This document shows positions 41,429 through 41,495 of a stretch of DNA of 41,495 nt, in pieces. Numbering within the stretch: the stretch's first letter is position 1; each line of letters opens with the position of its first letter. Origin of the DNA: Deltaproteobacteria bacterium (GTDB lineage: Bacteria > Desulfobacterota > Syntrophia > Syntrophales > Smithellaceae). The notes below the pieces were generated by a model, which was given only the letters and a program-made list of their open reading frames with translations, was not told the origin of the DNA and made no database searches. The position numbers and the translations under genes are program-made. Location of the stretch: the NCBI GenBank assembly GCA_009668925.1, contig SBEK01000009.1, positions 1-41,495 of the forward strand. Reading direction: 5' to 3'.

Positions 41429-41495
41429 AAAAATGATTTTTATTTTATAGAACGATTACAGGTGTTTAAATTAACATAAATCAATTCTGTTGGAT

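Noticed and set aside
1..41495. CRISPR arrays, insertion sequences, phage or attachment sites
   Set aside because: No spaced repeat array, transposase, integrase or terminal inverted repeat was found on reading through the window.

Overview
The window reads as chromosome of a Gram-negative anaerobe of the former Deltaproteobacteria (Desulfobacterota), plausibly Syntrophales-like. This rests on gene content only: NtrC-type two-component genes, a tandem PilT/PilU pair, several acyl-CoA dehydrogenases, a split B12-dependent acyl-CoA mutase with MeaB and an adenosyltransferase, a bacterial deoxyhypusine-synthase-like protein and a HesB-like selenoprotein. Composition is fairly even and moderately GC-rich. 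I see no insertion sequence, phage gene or CRISPR array.

Layout. 1-7.1 kb (+): DEAD-box RNA helicase, patatin-like lipoprotein, a soluble histidine kinase with eight PAS domains, and a single-domain receiver. 7.15-10.1 kb (-): a membrane histidine kinase with its sigma-54 activator partner. 10.2-11.4 kb (+): the deoxyhypusine-synthase-like gene with its own promoter and terminator. 11.45-16.0 kb (+): XRE regulator overlapping an acyl-CoA dehydrogenase, then an acyl-CoA ligase and a second dehydrogenase. 16.3 kb (-): tRNA-Ala(CGC). 16.5-19.5 kb (+): pilT, a pilU-like gene and a receiver-like protein. 19.6-20.9 kb (-): TPR protein and the HesB-like selenoprotein. 21-25.2 kb: secreted transglutaminase-like protein, MESH1-like HD hydrolase, PHP phosphoesterase and alkyladenine DNA glycosylase.

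25.5-33.8 kb (+) is a compact set of type II fatty-acid-synthase-like genes: malonyltransferase, acyl-CoA dehydrogenase, KAS III-like, ketoreductase, hotdog dehydratase, KAS II-like, acyl carrier protein, PlsC-type acyltransferase, AcpS-type phosphopantetheinyl transferase and a second SDR. Many genes overlap or nearly touch. With its own carrier protein, activating enzyme and acyltransferase, and no standard enoyl reductase, it looks like a self-contained pathway for an unusual acyl chain or lipid.

33.9-38.3 kb (-) is an operon-like set: mutase large subunit, B12-binding subunit, MeaB GTPase, cobalamin adenosyltransferase and a TerC-family protein. The mutase has Phe89 and Gln207 where methylmalonyl-CoA mutase has Tyr and Arg, so it is probably isobutyryl-CoA mutase-like. 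38.7-41.5 kb (-) holds a cold-shock protein with a long, structured leader, a chemoreceptor and a secreted single-Cache protein.

The observations most worth following are the in-frame TGA (selenocysteine) in the HesB-like gene with a hairpin just downstream, the isobutyryl-CoA mutase signature, and the self-contained acyl-chain cluster.
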